A DNA stretch of 64,000 nt, taken from positions 1 to 64,000 of the forward strand of contig CAIVPR010000077.1 of the NCBI GenBank assembly GCA_903907865.1, in the 5' to 3' direction. A model generated the notes under the pieces. The model had not been told where the DNA came from and made no database searches. It saw nothing but the letters and a program-made list of their open reading frames with translations. This DNA comes from an uncultured Acidobacteriia bacterium. Lineage in GTDB: Bacteria > Acidobacteriota > Terriglobia > Bryobacterales > Bryobacteraceae. The position numbers were made by a program, and so were the translations under genes. This document shows positions 9,313-17,599 of the stretch, piece after piece (the first letter of the stretch is position 1; each line of letters starts with the position of its first letter).

Positions 9313-9495
9313 TACTTTTCCCGTCGTCCAATGCCTCGGCTTCGGGCACAGGTCCGCCGATGGGGGAATCGCGGCCCAAGAACTGGCGCATTGTTGCGAG
9401 ATGATCGGGGTCTTCTCCTGCGCCTCGCGGCGACCTCCTGGGTGGGTCGTGCGCGCAGCGGTCGCGAACCTGCAGGAGTAGCACCGGGGGAATCG

Positions 9496-10174
9496 TTATT
9501 TCGGATCCGCGATCCAGCCATCCTCCAAATGGATTGTGCGCTTGCCGAACTCCGCATTTCGTGCCGAATGCGTGACTTAGATGATGGTGGTGCCTTGTTC
9601 GTTCAAGCGTTGAAACAGCCGCATGATCTCGTCGGCTTGGGCGGAGTGGAGGTTTCCCGTGGGCTCGTCAGCCAGGATCAGTTGCGGGCTCGCGATCACC
9701 GCGCGCGATGCCGACCAGTTGCTGCTGGCCGCCGGAAAGCTGGTTGGGGTAAAGATCCTTCTTCCCGCCGATCTGAAATCGGTCAAGGGCGTCGGCGACC
9801 AGCGCCTGTCGCTCGTTGCGAGGGATGTTCCGGTAGAACAGGGGCACATCGAGGTTTTCGGCCACCGTCAGGTCGTCCAACAGGTGGTAACTCTGGAAAA
9901 CAAAACCGATGTAGCGTTTGTTGAGCTCGATGCGCTGGCGCTGGTTGAGCTTGTGGACGGCGGTTACGAGGAGGTCGTATTCACCGGTCCAAGCGCCATC
10001 CAGCATCCCTATAACGTTCATCAAGGTCGACTTTCCCGATCCCGACGGCCCCATAACGGTCACGAAATCGCCAGGGTGAATATCGAGATCGATGCGCCGG
10101 AGGACATATGTCCTGGTGGGACCGGTCTGATAAAAGCGGTCGATATTGCGGAGGCGGATCAGGGGCGTCGACAT
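9496..10174 (-). pseudogene. MacB/LolD-type ABC transporter ATPase, broken by a frameshift and a stop
   Basis: The N-terminal half is a normal MacB-type ATPase: Walker A GPSGSGKST, the Q-loop region FVFQSYHLLDDLTV and the signature LSGGQQQ. Just after GIAR the frame shifts by two bases in a short GC repeat (9701-9707), after which LILADEPTGNL (Walker B) continues in another frame. Further on, a TAA at 9577-9579 replaces the expected glutamine in GTTII-Q-VTHS; the rest of the C-terminus (VTHSARNAEFGKRTIHLEDG) continues in frame to a second stop at 9496. Two independent lesions make real decay more likely than one sequencing error. It follows an intact ATPase and an adaptor gene, and no permease gene is present. 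Confidence 0.85.
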
Positions 10175-10288
10175 TGTATCGGGTTGACGTTGCTTGCGAA
10201 ACAGGCCGTTGCGGCTGTGTGATCCGGCTCAGGCTCACTATCGGCAGGTTTGACGCCATCAACTGAAGGCGGTCCACCGATACGGTAT

Positions 10289-11005
10289 CTAAGCCGCCTG
10301 CGCGCTAACGCCCTCTTCGACAATCCGGCCGTCGAACAGGTGAATCGTCCTGTCCGCGAAGTTCGCGTAACGTTGGTCGTGCGTCACCATCACGATGGTC
10401 GCGCCATTCCTGTGCAAATCCTTCAGCAGGTCCATGACGGCCTCGCCGTTCTTCGAGTCGAGGTTTCCGGTCGGCTCGTCGGCCAGCAAGACGGAAGGCT
10501 TGCCCGCGATGGCCCGCGCCACCGCCACGCGCTGCTGCTGGCCACCGGACAGTTGCGGCGGATAGTGCTTCATCCGGTGCGCCATCCCCACTTTTTCCAG
10601 CGCCTCCTGCACCATCTGCTTGCGGTCGCTCGAGCGGATCCCGCCGCGATAAGTCAACGGCAGTTCCACATTCTCATACACGGTCAAGTCGCCGATCAGG
10701 TTGAACGCTTGGAAGATAAACCCGATCTCCTGGTTTCGGATCCGCGCCCTCTCGGCAAAGGACAGGTTGGCCACCGGCTTGGTGTTGAGCGTGTAGACCC
10801 CGGAGGACGGAGTGTCCAGCAACCCCAGGATCGACATCAGCGTGGACTTTCCACAGCCCGACGGCCCGGCGATCGAAAGATACTCGCCCTTGGCGATCTC
10901 CAGATGGATTCCCGCCAAAGCGTGGGTTTCCACCTCGTCGGTGAGGAACACCTTCGTCACGCCCTCCAAATGGATGAGCGGGGCCGCGCCCTTGCCTGTT
11001 GCCAT
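10289..11005 (-). CDS. ABC transporter ATPase, MacB/FtsE-like (intact)
   Basis: This 238-residue ATPase shows Walker A (GPSGCGKST, about residue 45), Q-loop, signature LSGGQQQRVAVARAI, Walker B (LLADEPTGNLDS) and the H-loop VTHD. The subfamily powers MacAB-, LolCDE- or FtsEX-type systems that extrude peptides, lipoproteins or drugs. The adaptor gene ends 17 bases upstream, so the two are co-transcribed. The expected MacB/FtsX permease is missing from the window; the next gene is a broken second ATPase. The surviving pair may work with a permease encoded elsewhere, or may be a remnant. Confidence 0.93.
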   Translation of the reverse strand: MATGKGAAPLIHLEGVTKVFLTDEVETHALAGIHLEIAKGEYLSIAGPSGCGKSTLMSILGLLDTPSSGVYTLNTKPVANLSFAERARIRNQEIGFIFQAFNLIGDLTVYENVELPLTYRGGIRSSDRKQMVQEALEKVGMAHRMKHYPPQLSGGQQQRVAVARAIAGKPSVLLADEPTGNLDSKNGEAVMDLLKDLHRNGATIVMVTHDQRYANFADRTIHLFDGRIVEEGVSAQAA

Positions 11006-11022
11006 TTCGTCCTTATTCCTTC

Positions 11023-12303
11023 CTATTTCACCGCTACTTTATTGTAAGCGTCCTGCTGGCTCATGTCGGAAAGGATGACGCGGTCGCCCACGTTCAGCCC
11101 CTCCAGAATCTCGATTGTGCCAACCGAGGCGCGCCCCAACTTAACAGTTACGCGCGAGGCGGTCTTGCCGTCGGCATCAAATCGAAACATCGTGACGGTG
11201 CTGTGCGGCTGGCCGACGGTCGGCCTCCCTACGAACAGGACATCGTTCAACCGTTCGATGTCGATGGTGCCGTCCACGCTCAAATCCGGTCTGGCCCCGG
11301 CGGGCAACGCTCCGGTCAACGCGACGTCCACCAGCACCGTCCCTGCCACCGCGGCAGGATCGATCCGGGTCACCTTTCCGGCGATGGTGCCGTTCCGCGT
11401 GTCGATGGAAGCGGGCTGGCCCACCGCGATATCCTTCGCCTCGGTCTCCGTGATCTTGACCTGGGCCTTCAGCTTGTCCTGCTGGGCGATCTTCGCCAAG
11501 ATGGCCCCGGCCACCACATTCTGACCGGCCTCCAAAGGGGGCGCGTTGCCCGCTGCCGCGGTCGAATTCCCCAACTGCTGCAGGACGCCTGCCACCCCGG
11601 CCCGCACCAGCAACTGGTCGACCTGGTGCTTCTTCAATTCCACCGCGGCCTTTAGGGACTCGATCTTCACCTTCTGCGCCGCCGTCTGGGCCTCCACCGA
11701 CTGGTGGATGATCGATAGCCGCTTCTCCTCCAGCTGGTTCCGGAACTCCAACTGCTTGGCCTTGTTCTCCGAAAGCTTGACGTCAAGTTCTGGAATGAGG
11801 CCCAGCTTTGCCAGTTGCTTGTCGCGGTCGGCGGCGAGCTTGGCATCGTTGAAGTCGGAATTGACCTGGGCTGCGACGGCCTGTTTGTCGAAGGTGGTGC
11901 TTTGCAGGGTCACCGAGAGGTCGGCGAGATTGGCCTCGGCCTGCTTGAGGTCGAACTCGGCAGCTACCAACCCCTCGCTGAGGGTGGGGTTCGAAAGCTG
12001 CATGATGGGCGTGTCTGGTTTGACGATGGTGCCGGGCTGAATGTAGATCTTTTCGACGCGGCCCTCGGTCAGGGCGGAGATCCACACCACTTCTTCGGGG
12101 ACCAGTGAGCCGAGGCCGTGGACCTGCCGAAGCATGGGTCCGCGCTTGACGGTATCGGGCCAAACAGCTTCGACGGTGGGCAACGCGGGTTGCAATTGGC
12201 GGACCCACGCGTAGAGCCCCCCGCAGACCCCGAGGAGGACCACCGCGGCCACTACCGCGCGAATCGTTTTGCGTTTCTTGACGCCTGTGCGTTGGACATC
12301 CAT
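11023..12303 (-). CDS. Periplasmic adaptor subunit (HlyD/MacA-like membrane fusion protein)
   Basis: The 426-residue protein has one N-terminal membrane anchor (VVAAVVLLGVCGGLYAWV), a biotinyl-lipoyl-like half motif (GRVEKIYIQPGTIVKPDTPI), a long alpha-helical hairpin (about 110-240), then the second lipoyl half and beta-barrel domain. Such adaptors bridge an inner-membrane ABC permease and an outer-membrane channel. It leads a short minus-strand operon with two ATPase genes. ATG at 12303 is preferred because the sequence from MDVQRTGVKKRK resembles the usual short cytoplasmic start; ATG 12336 would add eleven residues. The gene diverges from the AraC operon. Confidence 0.88.
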   Translation of the reverse strand: MDVQRTGVKKRKTIRAVVAAVVLLGVCGGLYAWVRQLQPALPTVEAVWPDTVKRGPMLRQVHGLGSLVPEEVVWISALTEGRVEKIYIQPGTIVKPDTPIMQLSNPTLSEGLVAAEFDLKQAEANLADLSVTLQSTTFDKQAVAAQVNSDFNDAKLAADRDKQLAKLGLIPELDVKLSENKAKQLEFRNQLEEKRLSIIHQSVEAQTAAQKVKIESLKAAVELKKHQVDQLLVRAGVAGVLQQLGNSTAAAGNAPPLEAGQNVVAGAILAKIAQQDKLKAQVKITETEAKDIAVGQPASIDTRNGTIAGKVTRIDPAAVAGTVLVDVALTGALPAGARPDLSVDGTIDIERLNDVLFVGRPTVGQPHSTVTMFRFDADGKTASRVTVKLGRASVGTIEILEGLNVGDRVILSDMSQQDAYNKVAVK

Positions 12304-12467
12304 GACTGTGATTCTACGGCGGCAGCGGGCCAGCAACCAGGTGTAGCGCTACAAGCCCAACAAACAACTGGACTTCCAGACGCAAAGTCCACCGGCGGAT
12401 ACTGGACAGACGGCGGGAGGGCAGTTCGGTTAGCAACAAGGCCGACTCTGTCGGTAGGATGTTTTTG

Positions 12468-13379
12468 ATGGCCCGGCCCGCACAAATCCCGTATCTGTTC
12501 CCGGCAGGGGCACGGCTCGGTATCGACAATGTCATGCTCCATGCGCGGGCGCGGCGGCATGATGTTTCGGCCTACGCCGGACCGCTGTCGATCAAGACGG
12601 TCTTGGCTGGCGAGGTGGCTTGGATTGTCGCCGGACGCGAGCTCGTCGTAGACCAGTCCAGCGTCCTCATCATCAACGCGGGCGAGCCGTATTCCATGCA
12701 CATCGACGCCCCGAAGCCGGTCGAAACCTGTTGCGCCTTTTTCGCGCCAGGTTTTGTCGAAAGGACTGCCCTCGACATGACATCGCCCTTGGACCGGGCG
12801 CTGGAGACCCCGGACCGCGCTGCGCCCGCCCTGCCGTATCTCACCGCACTGCACGGCGACCGCGAGCGGTCGCTGGCACGGCTGGTGCAAGCGTTACGTC
12901 CGTCCGGGCTTGAGGAGGATTTCCTCGTTCTCGCGGCGGATCTTTTGCACTACTACGACCAAATCCGACAGGAAGCTGCCCGCCTCCCGTCGGTGCGGGA
13001 ATCAACGCGGCGGGAGTTGTTCCGACGCGTGCTGATCGGTCGGGATTACCTGCATGCCCATGCCTGCGGCGCGGTTTCGCTGGCCGAGGCGGCGAATGCG
13101 GCCTGCCTCTCGCCGTTCCACTTCCATCGCGGCTTCACCAAGGCATTCCAGCAGACGCCGCATGGCTATCTGACCGGACTACGGCTGGAACGGGCCCGCA
13201 GGATGCTGGAATCCGGCACCACGGCGCTCCATGCGTGCCTAGAAACCGGATTTTCCAGTCCGGCGGCGTTTTCCAGGCTATTCCGGACACACTTCGGCGT
13301 GCTCCCGTCGGAGGCAAGGCGCGGTTTCGCAAGATCGGGCAAGAACGGGGTCGCGGATTCCGTCAAACTGGAGCCATGA
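12468..13379 (+). CDS. AraC-family transcriptional regulator
   Basis: About 303 residues. The N-terminal part is a cupin-like sensing domain (IINAGEPYSMHIDAPKPVET); the C-terminal hundred residues form the double helix-turn-helix (AACLSPFHFHRGFTKAFQQT and CLETGFSSPAAFSRLFRTHF). The last codons overlap the next gene by ATGA, so it is co-transcribed with, and may control, the glyoxalase-like and SagB-like genes. ATG 12468 is chosen because TAGGA lies ten bases upstream; ATG 12459 is nearly as good. The inducer is unknown. Confidence 0.93.
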   Translation: MARPAQIPYLFPAGARLGIDNVMLHARARRHDVSAYAGPLSIKTVLAGEVAWIVAGRELVVDQSSVLIINAGEPYSMHIDAPKPVETCCAFFAPGFVERTALDMTSPLDRALETPDRAAPALPYLTALHGDRERSLARLVQALRPSGLEEDFLVLAADLLHYYDQIRQEAARLPSVRESTRRELFRRVLIGRDYLHAHACGAVSLAEAANAACLSPFHFHRGFTKAFQQTPHGYLTGLRLERARRMLESGTTALHACLETGFSSPAAFSRLFRTHFGVLPSEARRGFARSGKNGVADSVKLEP

Positions 13380-13717
13380 GCAACCTCCCCTCGAAAGTCT
13401 CGATGGTGTCCTTGGGCGTCAAGGACATGGCCCGGTCGGTCCAGTTCTACGCGGAAACACTCGGACTGACGATCGCCGGACAGCCCGGCGTGGTGACCTT
13501 TGTACAGGCTGGCGATGTCATGATCGTTTTGAATGGCCCGGCGCGGAGTGGTGTTGAGGTGATTTTCCCTTCCGAAAGTGTCGGAGCCACGCACGCGGAG
13601 TTGGAATCGCGGGGATGCCCGTTCGTGGCCGCTCCACACGAGGTGACGCCGGGGTTGTGGGCAGCGACTTTTGCCGATCCCGACGGCCACAACCTGACGG
13701 TTCTCGGCCCCCAGTGA
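13376..13717 (+). CDS. VOC (glyoxalase/bleomycin-resistance fold) protein
   Basis: This 113-residue protein shows the paired beta-alpha-beta-beta-beta modules of the vicinal oxygen chelate family, with VSLGVKDMARSVQFYAETLG at the start and the typical closing ADPDGHNLTVLGP. Such proteins bind a metal or a small ligand and catalyse glyoxalase, dioxygenase or sequestration reactions; the substrate cannot be predicted. Its start overlaps the stop of the AraC gene by four bases. VOC proteins encoded directly after an AraC regulator are often its target gene. Confidence 0.88.
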   Translation: MSNLPSKVSMVSLGVKDMARSVQFYAETLGLTIAGQPGVVTFVQAGDVMIVLNGPARSGVEVIFPSESVGATHAELESRGCPFVAAPHEVTPGLWAATFADPDGHNLTVLGPQ

Positions 13718-13739
13718 GCCCGCCGCGCCACACTGGAGT

Positions 13740-15035
13740 TTGAGCTGGCGCGAATACCACGAGGCGACGAAGCACACTCCGGAGCGACTGCGGCGATCTC
13801 GACACTATCTTGACTGGAACAACCAGCCCAACCCTTTCCGACACTATGAGGGCGTACCGGTGCTGGATTTGCCCGCCGATTGCTCCACCTTCCTCTCGTG
13901 GCTGCTGTTCCACTCGGCGGCGATCAGCGCCACGAAGGTGTCGCCCTCGGGTGACCGGTACGCGCTGCGGGTGAACCCGTCGTCAGGGAACTTGCATCCG
14001 ACAGAGTTCCATTTCGTCACACGCGGCGTGAAGGACTGGCAGGACGGGCTGTACCACTATCGGGCGTCGTCGCACATGGCGGAACAGCGGGCGTTGGGCC
14101 GTCTCGAACTGCCTTGGCCGTTGGATGAGGCGCCGCTCGTCTTCGTCCTGACCAGCATTGCTTGGCGCGAGGCGTGGAAATACCGCGACCGCGCCTATCG
14201 CTATTGCCTGCTGGACATCGGGCATGCGTGGCAGGCGCTGGAGTTGGCTGCGCAGGCTGCGGGTTGCGAGGTCGTTGCGTACGGGGGCTTCGACGACGAC
14301 GCGCTATCGGATGCTCTGGGATTGCCCGACGACGAATGGCCGATGCTGGTGGTCGCGATCAGGGGCGTTCCGTTGGGCGCGGCGGACCCTGTGGAGCCGG
14401 AATGGTTCGGCGGCGACGCGAATGTCCTTTCGGAGACGGTGGTTCCGTATCCCAGGATCGATGGCGTCCATGCAGCCACGAAGTCGGGCAGAAGCGCAGG
14501 GCAACTGCAGAGCCCGAACGGGCGCTCTGGATTCTCGGAGTCCGTTGTGCGGCGGCGGCGATCAGCCCTCGACTTCATTGGCGGCAAGCGGTCCATGTCG
14601 CGCAAACAATTCGACACCTTAGTGGACGTCAAGACCCGGCTGATCCAACTCTACGCCTATGTCCATTTGGTGGACAACGTCGAGCCGGGATTGTATCGAA
14701 TCACCGAGGGCAATCTGGAACTGCTGAAAGCGGGCGACCAGCGGTTGATGGCGGCGGCACTCAGTCTTGGACAGGATCTTGCCGGAAACGCTTGCGTGGC
14801 GTTTTCGATGGCCGCCGATCTGGAACAGGGCTACCGGGAAGCGTTCTTCGAAGCCGGTGCCATTGGCCAGCACTTCTACGTCGCCGCCACCTCGATGGGT
14901 CTGGCAGGAACGGGCATCGGGGCCTTCTACGACGACCGCGTCCACGAATACCTGGGCTTGGAACCCGATCAGGGACAGGTGGTCTACCATTTCGCCGTTG
15001 GCTACCCGGTGCCGGACGACCGTTTGGAGGAATAG
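13740..15035 (+). CDS. SagB/ThcOx-family dehydrogenase with two nitroreductase domains
   Basis: The 431-residue protein carries two nitroreductase-like FMN domains. The first includes RVNPSSGNLHPTEFHFV and CLLDIGHAWQALELAAQAAG; the second begins near RRRSALDFIGGKRSMSRKQF and ends at LGLEPDQGQVVYHFAVG. SagB-type enzymes oxidise azolines to azoles in some peptide pathways, but stand-alone two-domain versions are common in soil bacteria and their role is unknown. No YcaO or precursor-peptide gene is nearby, so azole formation is not supported here. The start is a TTG at 13740; the GGAG at 13735 is too close to serve it well, so the true start is uncertain. Confidence 0.85.
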   Translation: MSWREYHEATKHTPERLRRSRHYLDWNNQPNPFRHYEGVPVLDLPADCSTFLSWLLFHSAAISATKVSPSGDRYALRVNPSSGNLHPTEFHFVTRGVKDWQDGLYHYRASSHMAEQRALGRLELPWPLDEAPLVFVLTSIAWREAWKYRDRAYRYCLLDIGHAWQALELAAQAAGCEVVAYGGFDDDALSDALGLPDDEWPMLVVAIRGVPLGAADPVEPEWFGGDANVLSETVVPYPRIDGVHAATKSGRSAGQLQSPNGRSGFSESVVRRRRSALDFIGGKRSMSRKQFDTLVDVKTRLIQLYAYVHLVDNVEPGLYRITEGNLELLKAGDQRLMAAALSLGQDLAGNACVAFSMAADLEQGYREAFFEAGAIGQHFYVAATSMGLAGTGIGAFYDDRVHEYLGLEPDQGQVVYHFAVGYPVPDDRLEE

Positions 15036-15329
15036 ATGCTGGGAATCCTCGTCCATGGCGACAACCACTTCATTGTCCGGGGGCCCATGCCCGATTACGA
15101 TCAAGCGCTGGCACTCGTGCGGCACTGGTCGATCATCCAGATCGGCGCAACAACTCCCCCGGAACTGTCAGGGTGGACCATCTCGACCAAAGAGTTCCGC
15201 GAGGATCTGAAATGGGCGGTTGTAGTGCTCGGCCACTCCGAGGTTTCGCCCGCAGTCGCCACGCTACTGGGTGAACTGGAAGCGCGCGGAGTCCACTCCA
15301 AATTCATTTCCGCCCATGCTTCGTGTTGA
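15036..15329 (+). CDS. Conserved hypothetical protein, translationally coupled to SagB-like gene
   Basis: The 97-residue product begins directly after the stop of the SagB-like gene (no intervening base), which points to co-translation. It starts MLGILVHGDNHFIVRGPMPD and contains a WAVVVLGHSEVSPAVATLL segment. There is no signal peptide, membrane segment or recognised motif. Its position suggests a role with the SagB-like enzyme, but no function can be assigned. Confidence 0.7.
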   Translation: MLGILVHGDNHFIVRGPMPDYDQALALVRHWSIIQIGATTPPELSGWTISTKEFREDLKWAVVVLGHSEVSPAVATLLGELEARGVHSKFISAHASC

Positions 15330-15349
15330 TCAGCTATCCTGTATCCAAT

Positions 15350-17005
15350 ATGAAACGCCTCCTCTTCGCGCTTCCAATGGCCGCCGTCCTGCTTGCACAG
15401 GAAAAGGTTGACGAGACTACCGACGCCCGCATGCGCAGCGAGGAACTGGAGCACTCGCAGATCATGCGGACGCTCCACATGCTAACCGACCGCTTCGGCC
15501 CGCGCGTTACCGGCACCCCCAACCACGAGGCTGCCGCCAAATGGGCCGTCTCGCAGATGACCCAGTGGGGCATGAAGAACGCGCATCTCGAAAAGTGGGA
15601 ATTCGGGCATCCGGGTTGGCTGAACGAGTCCGCCGAGGGACATCTGGTGGCACCCGTCAAGCAGAACCTGAAGTTCGAGGTGCTGGCTTGGACGCCGCCC
15701 ACCAAAGGCAAGGTCACCGGTTCGACGATGGAAGTGATTCCGCCTGTTGGTCCCGAAGCACCAGTACCGGAAGGTGGACGGGGAGGTCGTGGCGGCGGGC
15801 GCGGTGGTCCTCCCGCCCGTCTGGGCCCGCTGAAGGCGGATTTGGACAAGTGGCTGGCCGAAACCCAGGGGAAGGTCAAGGGTAAGATCGTCATGGTCGG
15901 CAGGGCCACGGTGGTGCCGGTGAACTTCGATCCCCCCGCCAAGCGCACATCCGACGAGCAGGTGAAAGCCCAGTACGATCCGGCCAATCCCAACGGCGGT
16001 CGGGGCGGCCGGGGTGGCGGACGTGGTCCGGCGGCTGAGGACCCGACCCGTTACACGGCGCAGGAAGTGGCCGAGAAGATCGACGCCATGCTGGTGGCTG
16101 GCGGGGCGCTCATGCGGATCAACGACGCGGCTCGGGGGGAAGGCATCATCGTCGCCCAGCAGCACCGGGGCTACGACCCCGCGACGGCGGTACCCACCGT
16201 GGTCCTGCGCAACGACGACTACGGCCGCGTGGAGCGCCTAATGGCGGACGGCGATGACGTGAAGCTCGCGTTCGACATCGTCAACCACATCTATCCGGAG
16301 GGCAAGACCAGCTACAACGTGATTGCCGAGATTCCTGGCACGGACAAGTCGGACGAAGTGGTGATGCTGGGCGGCCACTTGGATTCGTGGCATGGCGGAA
16401 CCGGGGCAACAGACAACGCCATCGGCTGCTCGATCATGATGGAGGCCGCGCGGTTGATCCAGTGGTCGGGCGTGAAGCCGCGGCGTACCGTGCGGGTGGC
16501 GCTATGGTCGGGAGAGGAAGAAGGACTGCTGGGGTCGCTCGCCTATGTGAAGGAGCACTTCGGGACGGCGGAGGACCCGAAACCCGAGTGGTTCAAATTC
16601 AACGGCTATTTCAATGTCGACACGGGCACGGGTCGGATCCGCGGCGGCAGCATTTTCGGCCCCCCCGAGGCGGCGGCGGTGTTGCGTCCGGTGCTGGCGC
16701 AGTTCGGCGAGTGGGGCGTCGCAGGCATCAACGCGTCGACGAGTCGTAACGTCGCGGGAACCGACAGCACGTCGTTCAACAACGCAGGGCTGCCGGGAAT
16801 CGGCATGCAGCAGGACCCGATCGAGTACAACAGCATGACGCACCACACGAATCTCGACACCTACGAGCGGATCATCCCCGAGGATGTGCAGAAAGACGCG
16901 GCGATCATCGCGGCGGGCGTGTTGCATTTGGCGAATCGGGACGAGATGGTTCCGAGGTTTGCAAAGGACAAGATGCCGGCTCCGGTGGCGATTCCGAAAT
17001 TCTAG
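15350..17005 (+). CDS. Secreted M28-family zinc aminopeptidase
   Basis: The 551-residue protein has a short signal peptide (MKRLLFALPMAAVLLAQ), a PA-like inserted domain and an M28 catalytic domain. The metal-binding motifs are visible: GGHLDSWHGGTGATDNA (zinc ligands), SGEEEGLLGS (catalytic Glu and ligand) and FNVDTGTG. Two glycine/arginine-rich stretches (RGGRGGGRGG near residue 140 and GGRGGRGGGRG near 220) interrupt the inserted region and are probably flexible loops, common in acidobacterial members. The enzyme would cleave N-terminal residues from peptides in the periplasm or outside the cell. Start 15350 is chosen for the signal peptide. Confidence 0.9.
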   Translation: MKRLLFALPMAAVLLAQEKVDETTDARMRSEELEHSQIMRTLHMLTDRFGPRVTGTPNHEAAAKWAVSQMTQWGMKNAHLEKWEFGHPGWLNESAEGHLVAPVKQNLKFEVLAWTPPTKGKVTGSTMEVIPPVGPEAPVPEGGRGGRGGGRGGPPARLGPLKADLDKWLAETQGKVKGKIVMVGRATVVPVNFDPPAKRTSDEQVKAQYDPANPNGGRGGRGGGRGPAAEDPTRYTAQEVAEKIDAMLVAGGALMRINDAARGEGIIVAQQHRGYDPATAVPTVVLRNDDYGRVERLMADGDDVKLAFDIVNHIYPEGKTSYNVIAEIPGTDKSDEVVMLGGHLDSWHGGTGATDNAIGCSIMMEAARLIQWSGVKPRRTVRVALWSGEEEGLLGSLAYVKEHFGTAEDPKPEWFKFNGYFNVDTGTGRIRGGSIFGPPEAAAVLRPVLAQFGEWGVAGINASTSRNVAGTDSTSFNNAGLPGIGMQQDPIEYNSMTHHTNLDTYERIIPEDVQKDAAIIAAGVLHLANRDEMVPRFAKDKMPAPVAIPKF

Positions 17006-17020
17006 CAGTAAACTGAAGGC

Positions 17021-17599
17021 ATGGCGTCGGTCCCGAATCCACTGTTCACCGTCCAGCAATATCTGGACATGGAGCGTGCTGCAGAGTATCGCAGCGAATA
17101 CCTGTGCGGGGAGATTTTCGCCATGTCGGGCGGAAGCGTGAACCACGCGGTGATCGCCATGGCGCTGGGCATCGAGCTGGGACTGCAACTGCGGGGCCAA
17201 CCTTGTACCGTTGCCGGAAGCGACCTGCGGTTGTATTGCGAGTCCTCCCAGATGTTGACCTACCCGGATGTGGTGGTCTTTTGTGGGCCGCGCAAGTTCC
17301 GTGATGGCAAGAAGGACACCCTGACCGATGCGACAGTCGTCGCCGAGGTCCTATCGCCCTCGACCGCGAGCTACGACCGCAGCCACAAGTTCCACTACTA
17401 CCGGGGACTGCCCTCGCTCAGGGAGTATCTGTTGATATCGCAGAGCGAAATCCGAGCCGAGCTTTGCGTCCGCCAAGAGGACGGATCTTGGCTGCTCCGG
17501 GACTTCAACGGCCCCGAGTGCGAGATTCCGCTCGAATCCATTGGCTGCCGGGTCGCGTTGGGGGCCCTGTACGAACGGGTGGAATTCGAAACGGCCTAG
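17021..17599 (+). CDS. Uma2-family (DUF820) endonuclease-fold protein
   Basis: This 192-residue protein shows the Uma2/DUF820 pattern: FTVQQYLDMERAAEYRSEYL at the start, then GGSVNHAVIAMALGIELG, YPDVVVFCG and VVAEVLSPSTASYDRSHKF. The Asp, Glu and Lys of a PD-(D/E)XK-type site are present (PDVVV, AEVLS, KFHYY). The family is abundant in cyanobacteria and Acidobacteria, often in many copies, and no substrate has been established. It overlaps the converging PEP-CTERM gene by four bases at the stop codons. Confidence 0.88.
   Translation: MASVPNPLFTVQQYLDMERAAEYRSEYLCGEIFAMSGGSVNHAVIAMALGIELGLQLRGQPCTVAGSDLRLYCESSQMLTYPDVVVFCGPRKFRDGKKDTLTDATVVAEVLSPSTASYDRSHKFHYYRGLPSLREYLLISQSEIRAELCVRQEDGSWLLRDFNGPECEIPLESIGCRVALGALYERVEFETA

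Noticed and set aside
13740-15329. Azole-forming RiPP cluster around the SagB-like gene
   Set aside because: No YcaO cyclodehydratase, no E1-like protein and no precursor peptide is encoded nearby.
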